Assembly: GCA_934193515.1 (NCBI GenBank)
Contig: CAKPVJ010000011.1
Coordinates: 1-61,411 of the forward strand
DNA: 61,411 nt
Direction of reading: 5' to 3'
Origin: an uncultured Megasphaera sp.
GTDB lineage: Bacteria; Bacillota; Negativicutes; Veillonellales; Megasphaeraceae
The translations under genes and the position numbers were made by a program. The first letter of the stretch is position 1, and every line of letters begins with the position of its first letter. The notes beneath the pieces are model-generated. The model ran no database searches. It saw only the letters and a program-made list of their open reading frames with translations, and was not told the DNA's origin. Of this stretch, positions 9,108-17,367 are shown one piece after another.

Positions 9108-9596
9108 ATGACCAACGAAACGCTGATTACGCAAGAAGGTTTACAGAAGTTAAAAGACGAACTCAATGAACTCAAATCTGTCCGTCGTATTAAAGTTTCC
9201 AAACGTATTCAAGAAGCAATTGCCCTGGGGGACTTGAGCGAAAACTCTGAATATGATGATGCCAAAAATGAACAGGCTTTTATTGAAGGCCGTATTGCTG
9301 AATTGGAAGGAAAAATCCGCACAGCGAAAATCATTAAAGAAGAACCAGGTGATTCTGCCAAAGTACGCCTTGGCTCTAAAGTTATTTTGGAAGACGTGGA
9401 AACAGGCGACCGGTTTGACTATACCGTTGTTGGTACAGCAGAAGCCGACCCGTTCAATAATAAAATTTCCAATGAATCTCCTGTAGGTAAAGCTATTTTA
9501 GGCCAGACAATCAGCAAGAGCAACCCGACGATTGTTACGGTCAAAGCACCGGCAGGCGAACTCAAATACCGTATTTTGCCGCCCGATGCAGAATAA
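9108..9596 (+). CDS. greA: transcription elongation factor GreA
   Basis: A 162-residue factor that enters the RNA polymerase secondary channel and triggers cleavage of backtracked transcripts. The N-terminal coiled coil carries the conserved acidic tip region GDLSENSEYDDAKNEQ (about 43-58), with the two acidic residues needed for cleavage. The C-terminal FKBP-like domain runs to the end. ATG 9108 is chosen because AAAAGGAG lies upstream and the family begins at MTNETLITQEG; an in-frame ATG at 9048 lies in the terminator hairpin. It is followed 19 bases later by lysS, a pairing common in Firmicutes. Confidence 0.96.
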   Translation: MTNETLITQEGLQKLKDELNELKSVRRIKVSKRIQEAIALGDLSENSEYDDAKNEQAFIEGRIAELEGKIRTAKIIKEEPGDSAKVRLGSKVILEDVETGDRFDYTVVGTAEADPFNNKISNESPVGKAILGQTISKSNPTIVTVKAPAGELKYRILPPDAE

Positions 9597-9615
9597 TCTT
9601 ATAGGAGGAATAACC

Positions 9616-11121
9616 ATGTCGGATACGAAAGAAAAAGAAACTCCCGTAGTGGAAGAGGAAAAATTAAATGACCAAATGAAGGTACGCCGCGAAAAAATGC
9701 AGGAATTTATTGATGCCGGCGTATACCCATATGGACAGAAATTTGATTGGGATTATCATGCCCAGGATGTAAAGGCAAGAGCAGAAGGATTGGAAAAAGA
9801 TAATTCTGTTGTCCGTGTTGCCGGCCGTTTGATGGCTATTCGTCGTCACGGTAAAACTGCATTCTGCGTACTGCGCGATTTGAGCGGTGAAATCCAGCTG
9901 TATTTCCGTAAAGATATTTTAGGCGAAGATTCCTATGCGCTGTTTAAATTATTGGATATTGGCGATATTGTCGGCGTAGAAGGGACCGTATTTACGACCC
10001 ATACCGGCGAAACGACAGTTCGTGTAGAAAAATGGACGCTGCTGTCCAAATCCCTGCGTCCGCTGCCGGAAAAATTCCATGGCCTGACAGATAAAGAAAC
10101 ACGGTACCGTCAACGCTATCTGGATTTGATTGTCAATCCGGAAGTTAAGGATACATTTATTAAACGGTCTAAGATTATTAAAGGTATCCGCAAATATTTG
10201 GACGACCGCCAGTTCCTGGAAGTAGAAACACCGATGCTCCATACGATTGCCGGCGGTGCAGCAGCTCGTCCGTTCAAAACGCATCATAATGCCTTGGATA
10301 TTGATATGTATCTGCGTATTGCGCCGGAACTTCATTTGAAACGCCTTCTCGTCGGCGGTTTGGAACGTGTCTATGAAATGAATCGCTGCTTCCGCAACGA
10401 AGGCATTGACACACGTCACAACCCGGAATTTACGACTGTTGAATTGTATCAGGCCTATGGTGATTTGGAAGACGTTATCTTCATTACAGAAGACCTTGTT
10501 GCTAAATTAGCACAGGAATTATACGGTACGACCAAATTGACATACATTGATAAAGAAATCGACTTGACGCCGCCTTGGAATCGGATGACGATGATTGAAG
10601 CTGTCAAGAAATTTACGGGCAAAGACTTTGCAGAAGTCAAAACCGTCGAAGAAGCTCGTGCGATTGCCGACGAACTTCATGTAGAATATACAGAATTTGA
10701 CGGCATTGGCAAAATTATCAATGGCTGTTTTGAAGACTATGTAGAAGAAAACTTGATTCAGCCGACGATTATTACAGGCCATCCGCTGGAAATTTCTCCG
10801 CTTACCAAACAAGATCGGGATAACCCGCTTCTTACGTATCGGTTTGAAGCGTTCATTTACGGCCGCGAATTGGCAAACGGCTTCTCGGAATTAAATGACC
10901 CGATTGACCAGCGGAATCGTTTTATGGAACAGATGAAAGAACGGGAACGCGGCGATGACGAAGCCCATCAGATGGATGAAGATTACTGCTGCGCTTTGGA
11001 ATACGGCTTACCGCCAACAGGCGGCCTGGGTATTGGCATTGACCGTTTGGTTATGTTCTTGACCAACAGCGCATCCATTCGCGACGTACTCTTGTTCCCG
11101 ACGATGAAACCTATCGATTAA
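9616..11121 (+). CDS. lysS: lysyl-tRNA synthetase, class II
   Basis: A 501-residue class II synthetase that charges tRNA-Lys. The N-terminal OB fold (about 65-155) binds the anticodon. Class II motif 2 is seen as FRNEGIDTRHNPEFT and motif 3 as GLGIGIDRLVMFL near the C-terminus. The start is fixed by AGGAGG eight bases before the ATG. The gap to greA is too short for a T-box leader, so the two are likely cotranscribed. A strong terminator follows. Confidence 0.97.
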   Translation: MSDTKEKETPVVEEEKLNDQMKVRREKMQEFIDAGVYPYGQKFDWDYHAQDVKARAEGLEKDNSVVRVAGRLMAIRRHGKTAFCVLRDLSGEIQLYFRKDILGEDSYALFKLLDIGDIVGVEGTVFTTHTGETTVRVEKWTLLSKSLRPLPEKFHGLTDKETRYRQRYLDLIVNPEVKDTFIKRSKIIKGIRKYLDDRQFLEVETPMLHTIAGGAAARPFKTHHNALDIDMYLRIAPELHLKRLLVGGLERVYEMNRCFRNEGIDTRHNPEFTTVELYQAYGDLEDVIFITEDLVAKLAQELYGTTKLTYIDKEIDLTPPWNRMTMIEAVKKFTGKDFAEVKTVEEARAIADELHVEYTEFDGIGKIINGCFEDYVEENLIQPTIITGHPLEISPLTKQDRDNPLLTYRFEAFIYGRELANGFSELNDPIDQRNRFMEQMKERERGDDEAHQMDEDYCCALEYGLPPTGGLGIGIDRLVMFLTNSASIRDVLLFPTMKPID

Positions 11122-11139
11122 GGTTACAATTTACATGCA

Positions 11140-11178
11140 AACAGCTGATATATCACAGGATGTGTCAGCTGTTTTTTT
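11140..11178 (+). terminator. terminator after lysS
   Basis: AACAGCTGA (from 11140) pairs with TCAGCTGTT, extended by TCACA/TGTG near the loop, followed by seven T. Confidence 0.8.
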
Positions 11179-11270
11179 CTGCCGCGAAACGTTTTATGGC
11201 ACGAAAGTATAGGGAGTATAGCTGCGAAAATCATGACAGGCCGCTCTTTGCTAGAAAACGTATTTGGGTG

Positions 11271-11299
11271 TTGCTCCCATGCATGGAGCATGGTATAAT
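11271..11299 (+). promoter_or_regulatory. promoter with a palindrome in its spacer
   Basis: TTGCTC (11271-11276) and TATAAT (11294-11299) are 17 bases apart. The spacer is filled by a near-perfect palindrome centred on ATGCAT (11272-11290, arms TGCTCC/GGAGCA). That is where a repressor would block polymerase, so I read it as a promoter with a built-in operator for the gene at 11370. Confidence 0.55.
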
Positions 11300-11309
11300 G
11301 CAAGTATCG

Positions 11310-11342
11310 ACGCCCTTTGAAATGTATCGAAGGGTGTTTTTT
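11310..11342 (+). terminator. terminator-like hairpin in the leader of the 11370 gene
   Basis: ACGCCCTT (11310-11317) pairs with AAGGGTGT (11330-11337), one G-U, then seven T. It begins about ten bases after the predicted -10 box and lies before the ribosome site, so it would stop transcripts after about 35 bases unless bypassed. It could be an attenuator, or could terminate read-through from lysS. Confidence 0.5.
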
Positions 11343-11369
11343 TCACCGTCTGTCAGAGGAGGAATCGTG

Positions 11370-12590
11370 ATGAAGGGAAGAGAGATGATACTGGCCGCGG
11401 GTATCGCACTGGGGATGGCAGTTTCTGTACAAGCAGCTGATATAGTGGCAGTACAGCCAAACACAGCCTCTCAAGAGAGTATATTTGAGCAGCAGAAGGT
11501 TGTTTCTCCGAAAGAAAAGGCTGGCATGGGTACGCTCACCATACCGGCAGCAAAAACTGTGCCTAATCAAGAAACAGATAAAAAGAGCGACAAAAAGACA
11601 GATTCAATGCTTACTCCTGAACAGGTGGCTGCCATTGAAATTCCGGAGCCAGCCGTTTTGTCTAAAATGGATTTTCAAATAGGGACCATTCGGCGCGGCA
11701 ACACACTGAATAAAGTAAAACGCATTTTTGGCAGTCCGACGAAATATCTGCAAAGTACGCATTATACAACGATGCAGTATGACAGAACGGATTTGAAACT
11801 GCGTGTTGTCAGCCGAAATGATACGGCGTCCATCTTAAAAAAGACGGGAGAAGAGCGAAAAGCCGTTCGTATAGGCGTAGATGCCGTGTATTTGGGACAC
11901 GGAGAAAATATACTGTTGAGCAGAGAGCTGCATTTGAAGCTGCCGACAGAAGTATTGGTGCGGCAGTTTGGCATACCGACAAACGTCCTGCGGGATGCCG
12001 ATGCCAATGTATACTATATGGTCTATCAGCACCCTGCAGAAGATACGGACATGGTCTTTGCGATTGCCAACCGTAAAATTGAACGTGTCGCACTGATGCC
12101 GGCCCGCCCTCCGTACAGCAGCGGCAATGAACAAATGGTGCAGAACAAACGGACAGAACGGGATTTCACCTTGATGGGATTTGGGCTGGATTCGCCGTTC
12201 CAGGCCAATAAATACAACATGTGGAACAATCTCGTCAAACGGGACAGCAATAATTTTTGGCTGTATGGTGATTATGGCGTAGAAGTAGACCGGCGCAATA
12301 CGGTGCGCAAGGTATTTTTGCTGACCAATAATGCCTATACCAGCCGCGGTGCTACGTTGGGATACCATATTTCGACGATTTTAAAATTATACGGCCGGCC
12401 TGACCGTGTAGAAATGGGACCTGACGGTGAAAAATCGGTAGATGCTTATTATTATGACAGTTCATTCCAAAAAGGCGTGTCCCTGGTGTTTGTCGTAAAA
12501 CATGACACGCAGTATGTAGAAGATGTCATTTTGACAGATTCGCCGATAAAAAACTTGCAAGATCCTATGACCCGCTATGGTTTAAAATAA
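11370..12590 (+). CDS. exported protein with repeated BamE/SmpA-like segments
   Basis: A 406-residue protein with a signal peptide (MKGREMILAAGIALGMAVSV, cut after AQA-like residues near 22). A Lys/Thr/Ser-rich linker runs to about residue 95. Three similar segments follow, each with a 'G.t...v...fG.P' pattern: IRRGNTLNKVKRIFGSPTKY, LPTEVLVRQFGIPTNV, and HISTILKLYGRPDRV. This pattern resembles the BamE/SmpA/OmlA fold of small envelope proteins. There is no lipobox Cys, so it is probably periplasmic. ATG 11370 has AGGAGG seven bases upstream. The specific role is unknown; an envelope-assembly or binding role is inference only. Confidence 0.7.
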   Translation: MKGREMILAAGIALGMAVSVQAADIVAVQPNTASQESIFEQQKVVSPKEKAGMGTLTIPAAKTVPNQETDKKSDKKTDSMLTPEQVAAIEIPEPAVLSKMDFQIGTIRRGNTLNKVKRIFGSPTKYLQSTHYTTMQYDRTDLKLRVVSRNDTASILKKTGEERKAVRIGVDAVYLGHGENILLSRELHLKLPTEVLVRQFGIPTNVLRDADANVYYMVYQHPAEDTDMVFAIANRKIERVALMPARPPYSSGNEQMVQNKRTERDFTLMGFGLDSPFQANKYNMWNNLVKRDSNNFWLYGDYGVEVDRRNTVRKVFLLTNNAYTSRGATLGYHISTILKLYGRPDRVEMGPDGEKSVDAYYYDSSFQKGVSLVFVVKHDTQYVEDVILTDSPIKNLQDPMTRYGLK

Positions 12591-12724
12591 TCTAATACTG
12601 GATTACCAAGAAAAATAGAAAAATATGGGCCTATATCCAAAGAAAATACTAAAATTGCTTTACTTATATGACTGAATTCCAGTATAATAAATACAAATAC
12701 TACTAGCAGATGAAGGTGATTTTC

Positions 12725-13189
12725 ATGGTTACAGATGCAGATGTTTTAAAACGTTGGAAGTACATTGCGCAGGAAGATGAAAAGTTGTTGATTCTCATTG
12801 GGGGACCTGGCTCTGGCAAGAGCAAGCTGATTCGCGAATTGACATTCCAGGACGGCTGGAAAATTTGTGAAGCCAAGGAATTATTTGATGATGAATTTTT
12901 GGAAATCCCCCGCGCTGACCGCCCGGATAAAGCTATTTCGCTTATTTCCGCAGCGATTCATCGGCTGAATGCCCGTGTAGTGATGATTGATAACGTAGAA
13001 TTCCTATTTGCGCCGATTCTAAACTTAAACCCCGTACAGATGTTGAAGGAATTGAGCCGCGAATGCCCGATTATCGTCAGCTGGCGCGGCAGTTTGGAAG
13101 GCAATACGTTGTATTTTGAACACAATGGCGATCCTAAATACGCTAAATTTACATTGGAAAATCCCAATCACGTCATTTCCTTAGACTAA
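12725..13189 (+). CDS. orphan BrxF-like P-loop ATPase
   Basis: A 154-residue protein. A Walker A motif GGPGSGKSKLIREL starts near residue 27, and a Walker B-like strand VVMIDNVEFLF lies near 93. The order of blocks (GW.ic.a..LFD, an IPRADRP loop, LNPVQMLKELSR, IIVSWRGSLEGNTLYFE, and D-P-x-Y near the end) matches my memory of BrxF, the small ATPase of type 3 BREX phage-defence systems. No other BREX gene (pglZ, pglX, brxC, brxL, helicase) occurs nearby. It sits alone between conserved genes with its own terminator, so it may be a domesticated relative with a housekeeping role. ATG 12725 follows AAGGTG; ATG 12710 is possible. Confidence 0.6.
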   Translation: MVTDADVLKRWKYIAQEDEKLLILIGGPGSGKSKLIRELTFQDGWKICEAKELFDDEFLEIPRADRPDKAISLISAAIHRLNARVVMIDNVEFLFAPILNLNPVQMLKELSRECPIIVSWRGSLEGNTLYFEHNGDPKYAKFTLENPNHVISLD

Positions 13190-13200
13190 GGTAAAGACTG

Positions 13201-13240
13201 AAAACACTGCAAAGGAAGATATTCTTTTGCAGTGTTTTTT
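13201..13240 (+). terminator. terminator after the BrxF-like gene
   Basis: Perfect 13-base inverted repeat (13201-13213 / 13226-13238), then a T run. Confidence 0.85.
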
Positions 13241-13447
13241 GTGTGGAAAAATGTATGCCTTTTTTGAGGTTTTGTTTATAAAATAGTTAGCTTTATCTTA
13301 TATACTGAAACACGTCGAATTCGTGTGCCTGTATGCCGAAGAATAAAAGAGCAGCGCGCCGTATGCAGACTTTTTTTCTGTTTCGCAGTGTGATATAATA
13401 TGGGCTTGAGCACTATACTTTTTGATTGAAAAGGAGCAATGTATACC

Positions 13448-14278
13448 ATGAGTGATTATATGATTGCAGTCATTTTGGGGATTGTAGAAGGGGTTACAGA
13501 ATATCTGCCGGTATCCTCGACAGGCCATATGATTTTAGTCGGCGACTGGCTGGGATTTGACGGCCCGCGGGCCAGCGTCTTTGAAGTATTTATTCAGTTG
13601 GGTGCTATTTTATCTGTCCTTTTAATTTATAAAGAAAAATTTATCCGCATGCTGAAACAATACCGCTGTTGGGATTTGCTGAAAAGAGAAAACTGGTACC
13701 GCAATGACACCGGTTTGACATTGGCCCATGTAGCCGCCGGTATCGTGCCGGTTATGTGTATCGGGTATTTGGCACACCATGCGATTAAAACGTATCTCTT
13801 TTCTTCGGGCACGGTTATTATTGGCTTGATTATTGGTGGTATCTTTATGCTGGCAGCGGAAAAGGCAAAAATGCGGATTGTTTGTAATGATGTAGAAAAA
13901 ATGACTATCATGCAGGCCTTTCTTGTCGGTGCCTTTCAGATTTGCGCTCTGTGGCCTGGATTTTCCCGTTCTGGTTCTACGATTGCCGGCGGCTTATTCT
14001 TGGGACTGAGCCGTAAAGCAGCGGCTGATTTTTCTTTCATTATTGCCGTACCAGTCATGATTATTGCTTGTTTTTATGATTTACTGAAAAGCTTAAATGA
14101 TTTGAACAGCAATGATTTAGTGATGATTGCTATTGGGTTCGTCGTTGCGTTTGTCGTAGCGTATATCTCCGTATTATGGTTCCTGCGTTTCTTGAACAAA
14201 TCGACATTGACCTCTTTTGCCTGCTACCGGTTCTTGGTTGCGATTATTTCATTCGCTTATTTCTTTATTTTAAAATAA
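13448..14278 (+). CDS. uppP: undecaprenyl-diphosphate phosphatase (BacA/UppP)
   Basis: A 276-residue multi-pass membrane enzyme that dephosphorylates undecaprenyl diphosphate to recycle the lipid carrier for wall and polysaccharide synthesis; it also gives bacitracin tolerance. Both catalytic blocks are present: EGVTEYLPVSSTGHMIL (about 14-30) and ALWPGFSRSGSTIAGG (about 163-178). There are about eight membrane segments. ATG 13448 is preferred, with AGGAG at 13433-13437; an in-frame ATG at 13439 would touch that site. TATAAT at 13394-13399 probably belongs to its promoter. A bidirectional terminator follows. Confidence 0.95.
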   Translation: MSDYMIAVILGIVEGVTEYLPVSSTGHMILVGDWLGFDGPRASVFEVFIQLGAILSVLLIYKEKFIRMLKQYRCWDLLKRENWYRNDTGLTLAHVAAGIVPVMCIGYLAHHAIKTYLFSSGTVIIGLIIGGIFMLAAEKAKMRIVCNDVEKMTIMQAFLVGAFQICALWPGFSRSGSTIAGGLFLGLSRKAAADFSFIIAVPVMIIACFYDLLKSLNDLNSNDLVMIAIGFVVAFVVAYISVLWFLRFLNKSTLTSFACYRFLVAIISFAYFFILK

Positions 14279-14296
14279 TCATATATAGCATATACA

Positions 14297-14327
14297 AAAA
14301 AAACGAGCCGCTATGGCTCGTTTTTTT
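14297..14327. terminator. bidirectional terminator between convergent genes
   Basis: CGAGCC/GGCTCG stem with seven A on the left and seven T on the right, a symmetric stem of 13 bases around GCTAT. It serves uppP and the minus-strand gene at 14339. Confidence 0.85.
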
Positions 14328-14338
14328 ACAATGATACA

Positions 14339-14806
14339 TCATGCAGGAGACGATAACTTGGCAAAAGCCGTGGAGATTTCGTCTATAAATGGTTTGGGAT
14401 CTGTATCGGCAGGCAGGTCGCGCAGAATGCCCTGCATCATATTGGGATAAAACAGGTTTACGCCCTGCATATATACGTAATAATAATACTGCAGTGCATG
14501 GTCGCCTTTGAGAATCAAGGGAGCGACTTCGTCGTTCAGCGAAAAGGCTAAATCATAAAAATCAAGCAGTTCTTGTTTGAAACGGCTTCCATCGAGTTTG
14601 TTTTCGCTATAATCCTGCAACAAATTGGACCCCATTTCAGCGAGTGAGTCCGAGAGTTCATTGGCTTTTTGGGGAAGCGTCATATTGTTTTCTTCCATGC
14701 TGTGATGCAGTGTATGCAGTGAACCAATAAGAGATTCGCAGAAAAAATTGAAAGTAAATAGCCCTTCTGAGCCAGTAAGGTTGGTAAACGTATAGGCATC
14801 CATCAT
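14339..14806 (-). CDS. conserved helical protein of unknown function
   Basis: A 155-residue soluble protein that I do not recognise. It has no signal peptide or membrane segment and is predicted mostly helical, with acidic patches. Notable are HTLHHSMEEN in the first third and a run of four Tyr (QYYYYVYMQGVNLF) in the last third. A good ribosome site (AAGGAG) lies before the paired ATGATG start. It is transcribed alone against the flow of its neighbours and shares a terminator with uppP. No function can be assigned. Confidence 0.7.
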   Translation of the reverse strand: MMDAYTFTNLTGSEGLFTFNFFCESLIGSLHTLHHSMEENNMTLPQKANELSDSLAEMGSNLLQDYSENKLDGSRFKQELLDFYDLAFSLNDEVAPLILKGDHALQYYYYVYMQGVNLFYPNMMQGILRDLPADTDPKPFIDEISTAFAKLSSPA

Positions 14807-14936
14807 TTGGTCTCCTTTTTATCTGTAAGATACTTTATTATAGCATAAATTAGTAAAAATGAATTGAGTCCCGCCGGGGAATATGGTAACATGATATAAG
14901 ACTTGATATCTAGACAATAGAGAAAGGAGGGATAGT

Positions 14937-15491
14937 ATGGCTCGCAACAAAAAAATCCAGTTGAAGCGGCGTTCCGGCCCGTCTGCGCGTATTCATCGAG
15001 GATTGTCGATGCCTGTAGGCCCTGGCAGTGAAAGCAGTACGGTTAGTTTCCGCAGCTTGGCTGAATTGAAAGCGAAATATTTTGTACTTACAGGACGATT
15101 GGCCCGCCGTCCTTTTATTATGCGGACACTGATTTTGATGTTTGCTCAATTTATGTTTTCGATTATACTGTATAGCCGTATGGTGGAAGCCATTTTGGTA
15201 CAAAAACCAGAATTTGCCGTTCTTTTTGGTATTATTTTTATTATTCTTACGATTCCGGCTGTTTGGTCGCAAATCTCTCTGGGGGTGCGCCGCTGCCATG
15301 ATATGAATCGCCAAGGCGCTTTGTTTATCATTCCCTTTGCCTGCTATTTGGCAAGCTATATTGCTCCTGTTTTGGGGTGGAGTACCGCAGCGGATGTCGT
15401 GCAGGGATTGGCAGGTATTTTTTATTTGGCCTTGTTTTTTATTAAGGGAAATGCGGCAGATAATGTATACGGCCCGGCACGTCCTCGCTAG
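14937..15491 (+). CDS. DUF805 membrane protein
   Basis: A 184-residue inner-membrane protein. The first 40 residues are basic and Ser/Gly-rich, an extension not typical of the family. The DUF805 domain follows: FVLTGRLARRPFI, a membrane segment near 62-80, another near 92-110, the conserved SLGVRRCHDMNRQG, two more hydrophobic stretches, and the terminal signature G-N-A-A-D-N-V-Y-G-P. The family is widespread but its biochemical role is not established. Ribosome site AAAGGAGGG is strong. It is followed directly by its own terminator. Confidence 0.85.
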   Translation: MARNKKIQLKRRSGPSARIHRGLSMPVGPGSESSTVSFRSLAELKAKYFVLTGRLARRPFIMRTLILMFAQFMFSIILYSRMVEAILVQKPEFAVLFGIIFIILTIPAVWSQISLGVRRCHDMNRQGALFIIPFACYLASYIAPVLGWSTAADVVQGLAGIFYLALFFIKGNAADNVYGPARPR

Positions 15492-15500
15492 TGTTGGAGA

Positions 15501-15547
15501 AACAGACTGCATGATGTATCAGCATCGAGTATGCAGTCTGTTTTTTT
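15501..15547 (+). terminator. terminator after the DUF805 gene
   Basis: Perfect 12-base inverted repeat (15501-15512 / 15531-15542) followed by T residues. Confidence 0.85.
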
Positions 15548-15606
15548 AGATTTTTTTGTAAACTAAATATAAAAATATATCATAAACAAATATGTGCGGA
15601 AAGTAT

Positions 15607-15635
15607 TTTACAAGAGCAGGGAAACACTGTATAAT
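15607..15635 (+). promoter_or_regulatory. promoter of the ecfA1-ecfA2-ecfT-truA operon
   Basis: TTTACA (15607-15612) and TATAAT (15630-15635) with a 17-base spacer, about 38 bases ahead of ecfA1. Confidence 0.7.
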
Positions 15636-15673
15636 AACGTACGAATACATACTTTTAGATAAGGAGATAGGTC

Positions 15674-16513
15674 ATGAGCATACCTATGATACGGCTGGAC
15701 CACATGAGCCATACCTATGAAGATGAAGATGGCAAAACGGTTTATGCTGTCAAAGATATATCGTTGGAAATTCAGCCGGGAGAATTTGTAGCCGTCATTG
15801 GTACCAATGGTTCCGGCAAATCGACGCTGGCAAAGCATTTTAACGTTTTGCTGACACCGACGGACGGCGTATGTGAAGTATGCGGCATGCGTACGGACGA
15901 CCCGGACCATATATGGGATATACGCCAGCAGGTCGGCATGGTATTTCAAAACCCGGATAACCAGATTGTAGCGGCTGTTGTCGAAGAAGACGTAGCGTTT
16001 GGCCCGGAAAATTTGGGTGTCCCGTCGGAAGAAATTAAACAGCGGGTGAAAGATGCGCTAAAACGGGTCAACATGACGATTTATGCCAAACACGGCCCCC
16101 ATTTGCTGAGCGGCGGCCAAAAACAACGTATCGCGATTGCCGGCATTTTGGCCATGCAGTCGCACTGTATTGTGTTGGATGAACCGACAGCGATGCTGGA
16201 CCCCATTGGACGCAGTGAAGTCATGGATACGATTCGGCAGCTCAATGCAGAAGGCATTACAGTCGTTATTATTACGCATTTTATGGAAGAAGCTGTACAG
16301 GCAGGACGGGTCGTCGTCGTCAATCACGGCGAAGTCCAGATGGACGGTACGCCGCGGGATGTCTTTAAACATGTAGAAGAACTGAAAAACATGGGGCTGG
16401 ACGTACCGGCGGCGGCAGAAATTGCGTATAAACTGCGCCAAAAAGGCATTCCGCTGCCAGATGATATTATTACGAAAGAAGAATTGGGAGACGCACTATG
16501 TCGATTAAATTAG
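15674..16513 (+). CDS. ecfA1: energy-coupling factor transporter ATPase EcfA1
   Basis: A 279-residue ABC ATPase of the shared ECF module, which powers several vitamin and metal uptake S-components. Walker A is GTNGSGKSTLAKHF (about 44-57), the signature is LLSGGQKQRIAIAG, Walker B is CIVLDEPTAML, and the switch His is in VIITHFMEEA. An A-loop Tyr lies in the MSHTYED start region. It is followed by ecfA2 with a 16-base overlap and begins an operon with its own promoter. No S-component lies next to it, so this is a group II module serving S genes elsewhere. Confidence 0.95.
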   Translation: MSIPMIRLDHMSHTYEDEDGKTVYAVKDISLEIQPGEFVAVIGTNGSGKSTLAKHFNVLLTPTDGVCEVCGMRTDDPDHIWDIRQQVGMVFQNPDNQIVAAVVEEDVAFGPENLGVPSEEIKQRVKDALKRVNMTIYAKHGPHLLSGGQKQRIAIAGILAMQSHCIVLDEPTAMLDPIGRSEVMDTIRQLNAEGITVVIITHFMEEAVQAGRVVVVNHGEVQMDGTPRDVFKHVEELKNMGLDVPAAAEIAYKLRQKGIPLPDDIITKEELGDALCRLN

Positions 16514-17367
16514 AAAATGTGACCTATACCTACGGCGTAGGGACGCCGTTTGAAAAGACGGCCTTGTATGATACCTCCATAGAGATTCATGAGGGAGAAT
16601 TTGTCGGCATCATTGGTCACACCGGTTCGGGGAAATCTACGTTTGTACAGCTGCTGAATGGCCTGATACAGCCGACGATAGGCACGGTTACGGTAGACGG
16701 CACGGATATTTCTCAAAAGACCAAAGAAGTCATGGCGATGCGGCATAAAGTCGGCATGGTGTTTCAGTATCCGGAATATCAGCTGTTTGAAGAAACGATT
16801 GCCAAAGATATTGCCTTTGGCCCGCGGAATTTTGGCTTGAGTGAAACAGAAGTAGAAGAACGAGTACGGGAAGCCATGGACTTTGTCGGCTTGGATTACA
16901 ACACCTATGCAGAACGCTCGCCGTTTCGCTTGAGCGGCGGTCAAATGCGGCGCGTCGCCATAGCCGGTGTCATTGCCATTCATCCCCAATACCTCATCCT
17001 AGACGAACCGTCTGCTGGGCTGGATCCCATCGGGCGGCGGGAAATTTTCTCTGAAATTCAGCGCTGGCATACAGAAAAACACGTCACTGTCATTTTAGTT
17101 TCACATAATATGGAAGATATTTCGCAGATGGCAAACCGGCTTCTCGTATTGTCGCACGGCAAGATTCAGCTCGATGGGGACCCGCTGGACATTTTTGCTG
17201 CGAAGCAGGGCGTACTGCAGCAGGCAGGCGTATCAGTACCGCCGGCGACAGCCGTTTTACAGTATCTGCAGACTCGCGGGTTTGCTGTCAATGACCGTGT
17301 GCATTCGATTGATGAAGGCGTCGATGCGCTGTATTCCTGTTTAAGGGGGATGAAAGATGCTCACTGA
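16498..17367 (+). CDS. ecfA2: energy-coupling factor transporter ATPase EcfA2
   Basis: A 289-residue partner ATPase that forms a heterodimer with EcfA1. Walker A is GHTGSGKSTFVQLL, the signature FRLSGGQMRRVAIAG, Walker B YLILDEPSAGLDP, and the switch region VSHNMED. Its start lies within the end of ecfA1 and its end overlaps ecfT by 11 bases, which implies coupled translation in stoichiometric amounts. Length and motifs are normal. Confidence 0.95.
   Translation: MSIKLENVTYTYGVGTPFEKTALYDTSIEIHEGEFVGIIGHTGSGKSTFVQLLNGLIQPTIGTVTVDGTDISQKTKEVMAMRHKVGMVFQYPEYQLFEETIAKDIAFGPRNFGLSETEVEERVREAMDFVGLDYNTYAERSPFRLSGGQMRRVAIAGVIAIHPQYLILDEPSAGLDPIGRREIFSEIQRWHTEKHVTVILVSHNMEDISQMANRLLVLSHGKIQLDGDPLDIFAAKQGVLQQAGVSVPPATAVLQYLQTRGFAVNDRVHSIDEGVDALYSCLRGMKDAH

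Noticed and set aside
9597..9615. T-box leader for lysS
   Set aside because: Only 19 bases separate greA and lysS, too few for a T-box.
12725..13189. A complete BREX phage-defence system
   Set aside because: Only the small BrxF-like ATPase is present; no pglZ, methyltransferase, brxC or brxL gene is visible within 10 kb on either side.
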